In this document: positions 11,266 through 22,451 of the stretch, one piece after another
How the letters are laid out: each line of letters begins with the position of its first letter
Numbering within the stretch: position 1 is the stretch's first letter
DNA from: Taudactylus pleione
Lineage: Eukaryota; Chordata; Amphibia; Anura; Myobatrachidae
Direction: 5' to 3'
Length of the DNA stretch: 64,000 nt
Assembly: GCA_031769625.1 (NCBI GenBank)
Contig: JAUIMM010000484.1
Location: 2,604,001 to 2,668,000 of the forward strand
Program-made: the position numbers and the translations under genes
The notes under the pieces: generated by a model
What the model saw: the letters and a program-made list of their open reading frames with translations, nothing else
The model's database searches: none
What the model was told of the DNA's origin: nothing

Positions 11266-12868
11266 ACAGTGCATCCGGAAAGTATTCACAACGCTTTTTC
11301 CACATTTTGTTATGTTACAGACTTATTCCAAAATGGAATAAATAAATTTTTGTCCTCAAAATTTTACAAACGATACCCCATAATGACAACGTGTAAAAAG
11401 TTATTTTGAGATTTTTTCAAATTTAATAAAAAAACCACTAAGAAATCACATGTACATAAGTATTCATGGCCTTTGCCATGATGCTCAAAATTTAGCTCAG
11501 GTGCATCCTGTTTCCACTGATCATCCTTGAGATGTTCCTACAGCTTAATTGGAGTCCACCTGTGGTAAATTCAGATGATTGGACATGATTTTGAAAGGCA
11601 TACACCTGTCTATATAAGGTCCCACACTTGACAGTGCATGTCAGAGCACAAATCAAGCATGAAGTCCAAGGAATTGTCTGTAGACCTCCGAGACAGGATT
11701 GTCTCGAGGCACAAATCTGGGGAAGGGTACAGAAAAATATCTGCTGCTTTAAAGGTCCCAATGAGCACAGTGGCTTCCATCATCCCTAAATGGAAGAAGT
11801 TCGGCACCACCAGGACTCTTCCTAGAGTTGGCTGGCCATCTAAACTGAGCAATCGAGAGAGAAGGACCCTAGTCAGGGCGGTGAGCAAGAACCCGATGGT
11901 CACTCTGTCAGAGCTACAGAATTCCTCTGTGGAGAGAGGAGAACCTTCCAGTAGGACAACCATCTCTGCAGCAATCCACCAATCAGGCATGTATGGTAGA
12001 GTGGCCAGACGGAAGCCACTCCTTAGTAAAAATCACATGGCAGCCCGCCTGGAGTTTGCCAAAATGCACCTGAAGGACTCTCAGACCATGATGAGACAAA
12101 GATTGAACTCTTTGGCGTGAATGCCAGGTGTTATGTTTGGAGGAAACCAGGCACCGCTCATCACCAGGCCAATACCATCCCTACAGTGAAGCATGGTGGT
12201 GGCAACATCATGCTGTGGGGATGTTTTTCAGCAGCAGGAACTGGCAGACTAGTCAGGAAAGAGGGAATGATGAATGCAGCAATGTACAGAGACATCCTGG
12301 ATGAAAACCTGCTCCAGAGCACTCTAGACCTCAGACTGGGGCGACGGTTCATCTTTCAGCAGGACAACGACCCTAAGCACACAGCCAAGATATCAAAGGA
12401 GTGGCTTCCGGACAACTCTGTGAATGTCCTTGAGTGGCCCAGCCAGAGCTCAGACTTGAATCCAATTGAACATCTCTGGAGAGATCTGAAAATAGCTGTG
12501 CACCGACGCTTCCCATTCAACCTGATGGAGCTTGAGAGGTGCTGCAAAGAGGAATGGGCAAAACTGCCCATAGATATATGTGCCAAGCTTGTGGCATCAT
12601 ATTCAAAAAGACTTGAGGCTGTCTTTGCTGCCAAAGATGCATCAACAAAGTATTGAGCAAAGGTTGTGAATACTTATGTACATGTGATTTCTTAGTTTTT
12701 TTTTATTCAATTTTGCAAAAATCGTAAAAAACTTTTTATACGTTGTCATTATGCGGTGTTGTGTGTAGAACTTTGAGGACAAAAATGAATTTATTCCATT
12801 TTGAAATAAGACTAACATAACAAAATATGGAAAAAGTGAAGTGTTGTGAATACTTTCTGGATGCACTG
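11266..12868 (+). mobile_element. Tc1-like transposon with long inverted repeats
   Basis: The ends CAGTGCATCCGGAAAGTATT and the complement of AATACTTTCTGGATGCACTG are flanked by TA at 11264-11265 and 12869-12870. The inverted repeats run about 210 bp and repeat a TATTCACAACG-like or TATTCATGG-like motif at their inner end, an inverted-repeat/direct-repeat (IR/DR) layout. The transposase gene lies between them on the plus strand and is frameshifted. The length of 1603 bp is normal for the family. Confidence 0.95.
11638..12656 (+). pseudogene. Tc1-like transposase, frameshifted
   Basis: The gene starts at MSEHKSSMKSKELS and carries the two helix-turn-helix motifs of the paired-like DNA-binding region (RDRIVSRHKSGEGYRKIS and the region after NRERRTLV) with the basic LPRVGWPSKLS linker between. 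The frame breaks near 12090, after KDSQTM. The second frame resumes before [11 protein letters not shown] and keeps the rest of the catalytic domain: [12 protein letters not shown] with the second aspartate and NPIEHLW with the glutamate. The missing bases remove the usual lead-in to the first catalytic aspartate and shift the frame, so this copy cannot make active enzyme. The remainder is otherwise open to residue 179 of the second frame. Confidence 0.95.
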
Positions 12869-12872
12869 TATA

Positions 12873-13400
12873 TAAGGCCTGATTCATCACGGATCGCAAC
12901 TGCAACAGCATAGGCAGATCGGCTGATGGTGCGTACTGCGCATGCGTATGCTTCACAGTGTGTGAGATAGTATTGCGATCACCTCGGCCAAGGTAAGCCA
13001 GGTGGCGGGCGCAGACAGCCGTGGGGGGGAGAGTTAAGTGGGGGGGGCTCCCGGGGCGACTTAGAGTTAGGCACCCCCCCGGGAGGTATAGGGTCAGGCT
13101 AGGGGAAGGGGGGGTTAGGGTTAGGAACCTCAGGGGGAGGTTAGGGTTAGGCACCCCCCCAGGAGACTTAGGTTTGGGCTGCGGGGATGGGGGGGTTAGG
13201 TTTAGGCACTTAAGGGGGGGGTTAGGGTATGCACTAGCACTAGGGGGGAGGGTAGGGTTAGGCACCCCTAAGGAAGGGTTAGGGAGGAGTAGGGTTAGTT
13301 ATACTTAACTAAATCCCCTGTCGGGATTTTCACTGCTGTCGGACTTCTGGCGTCAGGATTTGAACCATAGATCCGGTCATTCAAACTGATTCCAGCCATA
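12873..13400 (+). mobile_element. MITE-like repeat with TTAGG-rich minisatellite
   Basis: It starts with a GGCCTGATTCATCACGGATC segment next to the Tc1 element. A GGGTTAGGCACCCCCC minisatellite follows (about 13020-13290), then a TCGGGATTTTCAC/CAGGATTTGAACC block shared with 9900-9990. Exact ends could not be fixed. It may be two abutting elements. Confidence 0.5.
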
Positions 13401-13604
13401 TACGTCTTATTTTCTCAAGTTGGCCACTTGTGATTGACTAGACGGTAAAAGGAAGTCCTAGAGACTACAGGCTTTAATCATTAAGATCCAGATTCAATTA
13501 GCTGTGGAAGCCATTGGAACATGTTCCGGCGGCTTTGCACATTACGTCTCAGAGAGCTGACTCTTCTTGCAGCCTAAGGAGGTGCAACCAGAATCAGCCT
13601 AGAG

Positions 13605-13817
13605 CATAGCTTCTCAAACTTGGTCCTCTAGACACCAAACAGTTCATGTTTTCCAGATTTCCTCACAGAATCACAAGTGATATAATTAGCTCCATATGTG
13701 GATCTTCTAAAATGTGTCAGTGAGTAATGAATGTAATGAATACACCTGTGCACCTGCTAGGTGACCCGGAAAACAGGACCTGTTTGGGCTCCGGAGAACA
13801 AAGTTTGAGAACCACTA
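13605..13817 (+). mobile_element. hAT (Charlie-type) MITE, 213 bp
   Basis: The ends CATAGCTTCTCAAACTTGG and the complement of TTTGAGAACCACTA match the CAGTGGTTCTCAAAC terminus typical of Charlie-type hAT elements. The flanks GCCTAGAG and GCCTAAAA agree at 6 of 8 positions, as in an aged 8-bp duplication. It has no coding capacity. Confidence 0.75.
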
Positions 13818-13825
13818 GCCTAAAA

Positions 13826-15003
13826 TAACTAGCCAGAAAGCAGCAGCTTGCGTGTAATTTAATCCAGCCTTTAGAGTGTTATAGGGGTTGGTGTGTTTTA
13901 TCAAGTTGGACTTCATTTAATCAAGAAGATAGTTGTTGGTATAAGGTGTCTTAGGGCCCCTGTCAATTACACAGGCAAATATGCAACTCACTGTACCACT
14001 TTCATTTACTTGGCCTCCACAGTCAGACGGGTGAGAAGTAGTCACACTGCAGTTCAGCCTGGAGCTGGTAACCTCTTGGAGATGAGATAGAAGCATCACA
14101 CCCACTCGTGCTTTCCTTATCATAGTGAAAAGTAGTCCACGCCAGATGTGGTCGAGGATTTGCTAAGTAGTAAGTTGTCCATTTTATTAATCTAGGTAGT
14201 TTGTTATTTTTTTATTTAAACAGTGCTGGAGTCAGCAGGGAAATTTACTGGAATTGTCAGAATCAATGACATCTACTGTATTTGCTTTTCCATGTTGCAT
14301 TAAGATGGAGAAGCATATTTCCAGAGGCACACCAAGCAATGCAATACCAAACGTCACACACACAAAGGAAACACATAGTAAAAACAATTTTGATGACCCC
14401 TCACTCTCCTGGTTGTTTCAAGCCAAATATAAGACTAAACTGGCCAGTATATTGGGAGAAATCTAAAACATTTATTGCACTGAAAGGGGTTGTGCTAAAG
14501 GGGTGGTAGGTCGCATGTTGATGTAACCCAGAGGCGTCACAAAGGGGATACAGGCCACATCTCAGTGAGAGGAGCCAGGATCTACACTGTAGCATTACAT
14601 TCAGCACTCGGCTCCTGACACAGTGAGGGATCCGTCACTGCAAATACAATGGTCTCTGGGGCAGTCCGCACCTCTGGAACCCTCCTGAGAGGCTAAAACA
14701 CGGGTTCGGGCCGCGTGATCAAGCCCACTACCTGTGAGATCACAGCCCCCTTACAGCAAGACCACGCCCCCTTTTACTGGCGCACGGCTTAACCGCACGG
14801 ACTTAGGGATGGACATCGGGAGCCTGCAGCGGGTGTCACCCAATGGAGGGAAGCCACTGATGTAACCATTACAATTTTCCCCGATGCACCGCTAAAGGTT
14901 TTGACATCCCTGGCTAAGTGCACTTTTACTTTCTAGAGGCAGCTCCTGTGAGTGCAGAGGTGAAGCAAGAGGCAGATTTAGAGGAAGGGACCTATGAACA
15001 GTC
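13826..15003. other. Unassigned intergenic sequence
   Basis: Only short open frames without recognisable domains were found. No terminal repeats or structured arrays were seen. Confidence 0.4.
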
Positions 15004-15006
15004 TTT

Positions 15007-15555
15007 GGCCCTCATTCAGAGCCGTACGCTCTGAGCAGAGCGCACGCTCTGAATGAGGGCCGGGCTCCATTTTCATGGAGCGTCCTCCTGGACGCTCGTA
15101 TAGCTGTGGGTCACCACCCACAGGCTATACGAGCGTGCTTTTTGATGGCCGCGATGGTCGAGACCATCGCGACCATCGAAATTGCGAGCCGGAGCCTGCG
15201 GTTGAGGTTTTCAACCGCAAGCTCCGGAGTGATTTTGGCTCTATCAGAGCCAAAATCACACCCACTGACATCACTAGTGATGTCAGTGGGCCGGCTTCTG
15301 ACGGGAGGCGTTCCCGTGGGAACGCCCCCGTCAGGGAGGCACGCCCCCGGCACGCCCACCAAAGGGGGCGTGCTGTCAATCAACATTGACAGCACGCCCC
15401 CTTTGATCGGACACAACGAGCGAAGGACTTTCCTTCGCTCGTCGCGTCTGGCGCATGCGCACGACGGAGCTCCCTCCGTCGTGCGCATGCTCAGTGCATA
15501 ACATCGACCCTCTTGCGAGCGGACAGCCTCTCGCGAGTGGGTCTGAATCAGGCCC
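15007..15555 (+). mobile_element. Multi-hairpin MITE with Harbinger ends, well preserved
   Basis: The element is flanked by TTT on both sides (15004-15006, 15556-15558). Its left end GGCCCTCATTCAGA equals the Harbinger transposon end at 29525. The interior is almost entirely a chain of separate stem-loops: 15007-15061, 15064-15081, 15080-15095, 15093-15135, 15144-15177, 15189-15227, 15231-15257, 15261-15290, 15298-15334, 15361-15404, 15416-15442, 15453-15490 and about 15505-15543. Several are perfect, including a 30-bp loopless palindrome at 15261 and a 20-bp stem at 15361. Open frames on both strands are by-products of this symmetry. No protein is suggested. Confidence 0.95.
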
Positions 15556-15558
15556 TTT

Positions 15559-15889
15559 GTGCACAGAGCCAGATTAAGATTCACATGGGCCTGGAGCTGA
15601 AATTTATGACGGGCCTATTGAGTGCTGCTGCAGGTGGTGTGACAATCGTTGTGGTGGTGTAACTAATAATGTGGGGGCGTGACAAGTGTGTTGTGGGTGT
15701 TCCACGCATGCACAGTACTATTATTCCTAAATCTGCGTGAAAGTTTTAATTTTCAAATTTAAGAAAAATTATCATATCCCATCCACATTATAAAATGTGG
15801 GATATGATAAATCATTCCCTTAGCAACAATAGTTAAACAGTCATGGCATATAACTGCCAATCACAGATACATCTTGCAGCTCTATTATA
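15559..15889. other. Unassigned intergenic sequence
   Basis: No gene was seen. A short hairpin TATCATATCCCA/TGGGATATGATA lies at about 15770-15810. Confidence 0.4.
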
Positions 15890-15897
15890 TCCTACAC

Positions 15898-16261
15898 CAG
15901 GGATGGGGAACCTCAGGCCCAGGGGCCGTATAAGGCCCCCGGAATCATTTGGTCTGGCCCTCTAAGCTTTTTTCTGCTAGCCTCATCTGGCTAGCAGGGT
16001 GTCTAGAATGGCCCCCTGCAGCCAGAATCTATGCAGCGGTGCCACCTGGAGCCTCCTTAGGACGCGTAAGACAGTCACACCACTGCCCTTACACCTCCCC
16101 AGAGCATCCTCAGGATACTCCGGGCTGCTGTAATCACCGGCGATTGTGGCCCACACCCTTGTGACATCACACGGAGGGGGCGTAGCCTGCACCGGGCCCG
16201 CAAATAATATATATATATATATCAAAATGGCCCTCGGTAGAAAAAAGGTTCCCCACCCCTG
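15898..16261 (+). mobile_element. hAT MITE, 364 bp
   Basis: The ends CAGGGATGGGGAACCTC and the complement of GGTTCCCCACCCCTG form the terminal inverted repeat. The flanks TCCTACAC (15890-15897) and TTCTACAC (16262-16269) agree at 7 of 8 bases. The interior is non-coding and includes a TA microsatellite. Confidence 0.88.
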
Positions 16262-16269
16262 TTCTACAC

Positions 16270-16615
16270 TATGACCAGATCTCCTACACCCTGGCATATA
16301 TATTTTTTCACACATACATATACATATATTATTTTAAATATGTCGGGTCTGTTGGAGATATATGTGCATATGAACATATTATATGCACACATACATATGA
16401 ATACATAAATATGCCCTCCAAACCCCACATATTGTAATTATAAACACATGACTAGAATTCAGGTTATCTACTGTACCTCACTCTCAACTCTCTTAGGTGA
16501 CAGGTCTCTGTCAGTCACAAGGAGGCCAGCTGCTCTGTAGTGCCGGATTAACGTCAGGGCGGAGTGGGTGTTTATCTCGGAGCCCATACACATTACACAT
16601 GGAGGGCCCCTTCAC
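16270..16615. other. Unassigned AT-rich sequence
   Basis: ACATATA-rich low-complexity text is followed by ordinary sequence. No supported feature was seen. Confidence 0.4.
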
Positions 16616-16618
16616 ATA

Positions 16619-17196
16619 GGGCCTGATTCAGACCCAATCGCTAAGCAGCGGCATCTTGCTTGCAAAAGGGGCCGGGTATGCAAATCCCGGACACCCTCTA
16701 TGTCTTAGAGAGTGATGACAGTGAGCGTACGGAGAACTATAAAACCTCGCACCTGTCACTCGCTGCACACGTCATCTCCAGGAAGTGTGTATTTAATTGG
16801 GAACATCGAGGGCCATCGGAGCTGCTCACAGTGCGTGTGGTAGACCTTAACCTCCCGAAAAGCACTGCACTCAGTTCAGGCTAAAATACAACCAAGCGAC
16901 GTGTACAATGATGCTACTTTGCTTATTATGCACACCCATTAAACTCTGTTTTGACGGCCTGACATGCCTGCGTTCGCACATCCACACCCCCGTTCACAAG
17001 CATTTTCCCATTACCACCCACAAATGGTGCAATCTGTCACTCAAAATAGCGCTCAGTCTGTGCACAGCGAGCGCACGATTCCCAATCCCTAAGACTGGCT
17101 TGCGCATGCACACTGCAAACCGTACGTATGGGCAAACATGCGATTATCGGCAAGAGCATGCGAGCGCAGCTTAGCGACCCGGTCTGAATCAGGCCC
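16619..17196 (+). mobile_element. Harbinger-type MITE, 578 bp
   Basis: It is flanked by ATA on both sides (16616-16618, 17197-17199). The terminal repeat GGGCCTGATTCAGACC extends inward with TCGCTAAGC/GCTTAGCGA symmetry for about 30 bp. The end matches the right end of the multi-hairpin MITEs, but the interior is different and not hairpin-rich. No coding content was recognised. Confidence 0.85.
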
Positions 17197-17199
17197 ATA

Positions 17200-17738
17200 G
17201 ACCTTACATCGCGACTGTGCAGTGCAGCTGGAATTTGAAGGAGCAGCATTTCTGTGCTGTGACACAGAGCTGTACAGGATGCAGCAAAGGGGGTGGGATG
17301 GAGAGCACAGAGGGGGGAGGGGGATCATAGGGGGCCCCTAATAACCTTAATCAAGACTCTGCCTGTGTTGACACTGTCCCTTCGGGAGTGGTGGGGTGGT
17401 ACTCTATACCAGTATCGGGTCCAGACACGCTCCGTGCGTGCGGCCGCACAAGGGCTCCAGGGTCCAGGTCAGAAAAAAACCTGCCCTCCATCCGTTTGCT
17501 GGCGTTATTAGTATAGGAGGGAAGGGGCAGAGGGGGAGCACGGGACAGCGCTGGGTTCGAGTAACCTAGTGCCAGCCCCGCTCTATACAATGCAGGGAGG
17601 GCTTGTGAAGTCTTCCATATGAGTCGTCCTCTCTTGCACTCCCAGCTATGGTGCCCTCAATGAAAATAATTTGTCCCTTATGTGCGCCTCAAGCTCCTAG
17701 ACCCTCCCCATTTACCACTGTGTGTGTATATGTATGTA
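17200..17738. other. Unassigned intergenic sequence
   Basis: Moderately GC-rich with no recognised gene or repeat. It ends in a TA microsatellite (about 17743-17775) that was the target for the next element. Confidence 0.4.
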
Positions 17739-17739
17739 A

Positions 17740-17778
<39 letters not shown>

Positions 17779-17934
17779 GGGTGAGCGGGTTCGGATTTCT
17801 GAAATCCGAACCCCCCCGAGCCCCCCCGATCCGAGTCCGATCCGAATCAGGCTCGACTTTTCCCGCCTGACTCGGATCTGAAATCGAGGCAAAACGTCAT
17901 CATCCCGCCTTCCGAGTCTCGCGGGTTTTGGATC

Positions 17935-17944
17935 CTATATAAGG
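17935..17944 (+). promoter_or_regulatory. TATA box of hAT element A
   Basis: CTATATAAGG lies about 160 bp inside the left end. It is followed by GGCGCCATTTTCTCACTC, where initiation would be expected about 25-30 bp downstream. The block is conserved in B (25806-25815) and C (51661-51670). Confidence 0.65.
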
Positions 17945-18289
17945 TACCCACGTCGGCGCCATTTTCTCACTCGGCTGTGGACAGTGAAGAGGGAGGGTGG
18001 GAGTTAGGGCTGTGTAGTGTAGTGTAGTGTAGTGCTGCTGTTGTCCACTACTTCAAAGTCCATAGGGGCTGGCTGTGTTGTGCTGTGCTGCTGTTGTTAA
18101 TAGGGGCTGTGTCCACTACTTCAAAGTCCATAGGGGCTGGCTGGACTGTGTTGTGCAGTCAGTTCTCCATAGGGGCTGTGTCCACTCCAAAGTCCTGTGC
18201 AGTGTCCCAGTCCTAAAGGAGTGCTGCAGTGTTGTCCAGGGGGTGCTCTGTCCATCAGGGGTGCTCCCCCCAAGTGCTAAAAAAATAAT

Positions 18290-20070
18290 ATATTTTCTGT
18301 GTTTGTGAATTGTGTGCGCAGTAGCCGCACGTGCATCAACAAAGTAGTGCCAAGCGTGCGCCTGTGTCATAAGTAAAGGGCCGGCTGGCTTGACCGTTAA
18401 AGGGTGCTGTAACCCCCGAAAGTACACTCCAGTCCAAACCAAAAAAAAATTATTTTCTGTGTTTGTGAATTGTGTGCGCGGTAGCCGCACGTGCATCAAC
18501 AAAGTAGTGCCAAGCGTGCGCCTGTGTCATAAGTAAATGGCCGGCTGGCTTGACCGTTAAGGGTGCTGTAACCCCCGAAAGTACACTCCAGTCCAAACCA
18601 AAAAAAAAATTATTTTCTGTGTTTGTGAATTGTGTGCGCAGTAGCCGCACGTGCATCAACAAAGTAGTGCCAAGCGTGCGCCTGTGTCATAAGTAAAGGG
18701 CCGGCTGGCTTGACCGTTAAGGGTGCTGTAACCCCCGAAAGTACACTCCAGTCCAAACCAAAAAAAAAATTATTTTCTGTGTTTGTGAATTGTGTGCGCA
18801 GTAGCCGCACGTGCATCAACAAAGTAGTGCCAAGCGTGCGCCTGTGTCATAAGTAAAGGGCCGGCTGGCTTGACCGTTAAGGGTGCTGTAACCCCCAAAA
18901 GTACACTCCAGTCCAAACCAAAAAAAAAATTATTTTCTGTGTTTGTGAATTGTGTGCGCAGTAGCCGCACGTGCATCAACAAAGTAGTGCCAAGCGTGCG
19001 CCTGTGTCATAAGTAAAGGGCCGGCTGGCTTGACCGTTAAGGGTGCTGTAACCCCCGAAAGTACACTCCAGTCCAAACCAAAAAAAAAATTATTTTCTGT
19101 GTTTGTGAATTGTGTGCGCAGTAGCCGCACGTGCATCAACAAAGTAGTGCCAAGCGTGCGCCTGTGTCATAAGTAAAGGGCCGGCTGGCTTGACCGTTAA
19201 GGGTGCTGTAACCCCCGAAAGTACACTACAGTCCAAACCAAAAAAAAAATAATTTTCTGTGTTTGTGAATTGTGTGCGCAGTAGCCGCACGTGCATCAAC
19301 AAAGTAGTGCCAAGCATGCGCCTGTGTCATAAGTAAAGGGCCGGCTGGCTTGACCGTTAAGGGTGCTGTAACCCCCGAAAGTACACTCCAGTCCAAACCA
19401 AAAAAAAAATTATTTTCTGTGTTTGTGAATTGTGTGCGCAGTAGCCGCACGTGCATCAACAAAGTAGTGCCAAGCGTGCGCCTGTGTCATAAGTAAAGGG
19501 CCGGCTGGCTTGACCGTTAAGGGTGCTGTAACCCCCGAAAGTACACTCCAGTCCAAACCAAAAAAAAAATAATTTTCTGTGTTTGTGAATTGTGTGCGCA
19601 GTAGCCGCACGTGCATCAACAAAGTAGTGCCAAGCGTGCGCCTGTGTCATAAGTAAAGGGCCGGCTGGCTTGACCGTTAAGGGTGCTGTAACCCCCGAAA
19701 GTACACTCCAGTCCAAACCAAAAAAAAAATTATTTTCTGTGTTTGTGAATTGTGTGCGCAGTAGCCGCACGTGCATCAACAAAGTAGTGCCAAGCGTGCG
19801 CCTGTGTCATAAGTAAAGGGCCGGCTGGCTTGACCGTTAAGGGTGCTGTAACCCCCGAAAGTACACTCCAGTCCAAACCAAAAAAAAAATTATTTTCTGT
19901 GTTTGTGAATTGTGTGCACTGTGGCTGCACGTGCATCAACAAAGGAGCAGCGCCAAGCGTGCGCCTGTGTCCCATAAGTAAAGAGCCGGCTGGCTCATTT
20001 CTTAAAGGGTGGTGTAACCCACAAAGTGCACTACTCTCCAGCAAAAATAAAATAATATTTTCTGTGTTTG
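18290..20070. repeat. 160-bp tandem array in hAT A
   Basis: About eleven units each contain GTGTTTGTGAATTGTGTGCG, GTAGCCGCACGTGCATCAAC and AAGGGCCGGCTGGCTTGACC. Most adjacent units differ by only one or two bases, so the array was homogenised recently. Minus-strand frames of about 70 codons repeat with every unit and are a by-product of the array. The last unit diverges toward the version found in element C. Confidence 0.95.
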
Positions 20071-20111
20071 TGTGCGCTTTAGCCGCACGTATATATATCA
20101 ATATAACATAA

Positions 20112-20440
20112 ATGGAGGACCAAACTTTCTCCGATAAAAATAAAATAGGGAAAGATCAAGAACCACTTCCTCCTAGTGCTGTTGCTGCTGCTGGGAGTTG
20201 TTCATCATCCCAGAGAGGAAGTAGGAACATCACTACTTTTACTAAACAATTGACCCTCCAACAGTCCCTAGCGATGAGGATGAAGTACGACAGCAGTCAT
20301 CCTGAAGCAAAACGTATAACTGAGGCCTTGACTGCTATGTTGGTGTTAGACGTGCGTCCGGTATCCGACATTAGTGCAGTGGGATTTAGACAATTGATGG
20401 AGGTAGTGTGTCCTCGGTTCCAAATCCCGTCTAGATTCCA
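20112..20440 (+). pseudogene. hAT transposase N-terminal fragment (A)
   Basis: It starts MEDQTFSDKNKIGKDQ, as in element B, then jumps past the BED finger to FTKQLTLQQSLAMRMKYDSS and LDVRPVSDISAVGF, the region upstream of the hAT catalytic core. It ends at CPRFQIPSRFHL, where the reading frame runs into the 139-bp array. Only the N-terminal part of a transposase is present, without catalytic residues. Confidence 0.85.
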
Positions 20441-21997
20441 CCTGCATCCTCAAAGCAGCAGCGACAAGCGTGCGTCTGTCTGTTAAAGGGTGGTGACACC
20501 CTCAAAGTGTGCTACACAAACAATTAAAATATTGTTCTTTTTTTTTCTGTCTTTGTGAATTGTGTGGGCTGTAGCCGCACCTGCATCCTTAAAGCAGCAG
20601 CGACAAGCGTGCGTCTGTCTGTTAAAGGGTGGTGACACCCTCAAAGTGTGCTACACAAACAATTAAAATATTGTTCTTTTTTTTTTGGTCTTTGTGAAAT
20701 GTGTGGGCTGTAGCCGCACCTGCATCCTTAAAGCAGCAGCGACAAGCGTGCGTCTGTCTGTTAAAGGGTGGTGACACCCTCAAAGTGTGCTACACAAACA
20801 ATTAAAATATTGTTCTTTTTTTTTCTGTCTTTGTGAATTGTGTGAGCTGTAGCCGCACCTGCATCCTTAAAGCAGCAGCGACAAGCGTGCGTCTGTCTGT
20901 TAAAGGGTGGTGACACCCTCAAAGTGTGCTACACAAACAATTAAAATATTGTTCTTTTTTTTTTGGTCTTTGTGAAATGTGTGGGCTGTAGCCGCACCTG
21001 CATCCTTAAAGCAGCAGCGACAAGTGTGCGTCTGTCTGTTAAAGGGTGGTGACACCCTCAAAGTGTTCTACACAAACAATTAAAATATTGTTCTTTTTTT
21101 TTCGGTCTTTGTGAAATGTGTGGGCTGTAGCCGCACCTGCATCCTTAAAGCAGCAGCGACAAGCGTGCGTCTGTCTGTTAAAGGGTGGTGACACCCTCAA
21201 AGTGTTCTACACAAACAATTAAAATATTGTTCTTTTTTTTTCGGTCTTTGTGAAATGTGTGGGCTGTAGCCGCACCTGCATCCTTAAAGCAGCAGCGACA
21301 AGCGTGCGTCTGTCTGTTAAAGGGTGGTGTAACTCTCAAAGTGCTCCAAAAAATAAAAAACTATTTTTTTAATGTGTTTGTGACTTGTGTGCGATGTAGC
21401 CGCACCTGCATCCTTAAAGCAGCAGCGACAAGCGTGCGTCTGTCTGTTAAAGGGTGGTGACACCCTCAAAGTGTGCTACACAAACAATTAAAATATTGTT
21501 CTTTTTTTTTCTGTCTATGTGAATTGTGTGGGCTGTAGCCGCACCTGCATCCTTAAAGCAGCAGCGACAAGCGTGCGTCTGTCTGTTAAAGGGTGGTGAC
21601 ACCTCAAAGTGTTCTACACAAACAATTAAAATATTGTTCTTTTTTTTTTGGTCTTTGTGAAATGTGTGGGCTGTAGCCGCACCTGCATCCTTAAAGCAGC
21701 AGCGACAAGCGTGCGTCTGTCTGTTAAAGGGTGGTGACACCTCAAAGTGTTCTACACAAACAATTAAAATATTCTTCTTCTTTTTTCTGTCTTTGTGAAT
21801 TGTGTGGGCTGTAGCCGCACTTGCATCCTCAAAGCAGCAGCGACAAGCATGCGTCTGTCTGTTAAAGGGTGGTGTAACCCTCAAAGTGTGCTCCACAAAC
21901 AATAAAAATATTCTTTTTTTTTTCTGTCTTTGTGAATTGTGTGGGCTGTAGCCGCACTTGAATCCTCAAAGCAGCAGCGACAAGCGTGCGTCTGTCT
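20441..21997. repeat. 139-bp tandem array in hAT A
   Basis: About twelve units are built around GCAGCAGCGACAAGCGTGCG, TCTGTCTGTTAAAGGGTGG and GGGCTGTAGCCGCACCTGCA. The unit aligns with the 160-bp unit (shared GTAGCCGCAC, TGCATC, AAAGGGTG.TG and AAAGTG blocks), so the two arrays have a common origin. The array stands exactly where the transposase catalytic core should be. Confidence 0.93.
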
Positions 21998-22395
21998 GTT
22001 AAAGGATTACATCGGTGACAGCATCCAAGTAGGCATGTCAGACAGTCCGTACCTGTACTGGCAGGAAAAAGAAGCAATTTGGAGGTCCCTGTACAAACTG
22101 GCTCTATTTTACCTGAGTTGCCCCCCCTCCAGTGTGTACTCCGAAAGAGTGTTTAGTGCAGCCGGGAACCTTGTCAGCGAAAGGCGTAGGAGGTTGCTTC
22201 CACAAAATGTGGAGAAGATGATGTTCATAAAATGAATTATCAACTCTTCCAGGGAGACCAGCCTCCAGAACGTACAGAGGGACCTGTGGTTCCAGCAGGG
22301 ACGAATTAATACTCTGTGAGGATGAGGATGTACACACTGAAGAGGGTGAGGAATCGGTGGATGAGGAGGATGAGGATGACATCTTGCCTCCGTAG
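21998..22395 (+). pseudogene. hAT transposase C-terminal fragment (A)
   Basis: Right after the array the frame encodes DYIGDSIQVGMSDSPY, then YWQEKEAIW and the hAT dimerisation motif SERVFSAAGNLV followed by RRRRLLPQNVEKMMF. It reaches a stop after FIK at 22235. A downstream acidic tail EEDEDDILPP is encoded to about 22395 in another frame. It is not translatable as part of a complete transposase. Confidence 0.88.
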
Positions 22396-22451
22396 AGCCA
22401 GTTTGTGCAGGGACAGATAAATTGCCAGCTTGTTTTGTGGGGGCCCAAACG

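Noticed and set aside
11610..11990. 126-codon minus-strand frame in the Tc1 element
   Set aside because: Antisense shadow of the transposase DNA-binding region.
15111..15584. 157-codon minus-strand frame in the multi-hairpin MITE, mirrored by plus-strand frames
   Set aside because: Palindromes make similar frames on both strands; the copy at 57572 shows the same effect and no protein family is evident.
18116..20101. Series of about 70-codon minus-strand frames repeating every 160 bp
   Set aside because: They follow exactly the tandem array and contain no domain; they are products of repeat length and not genes.
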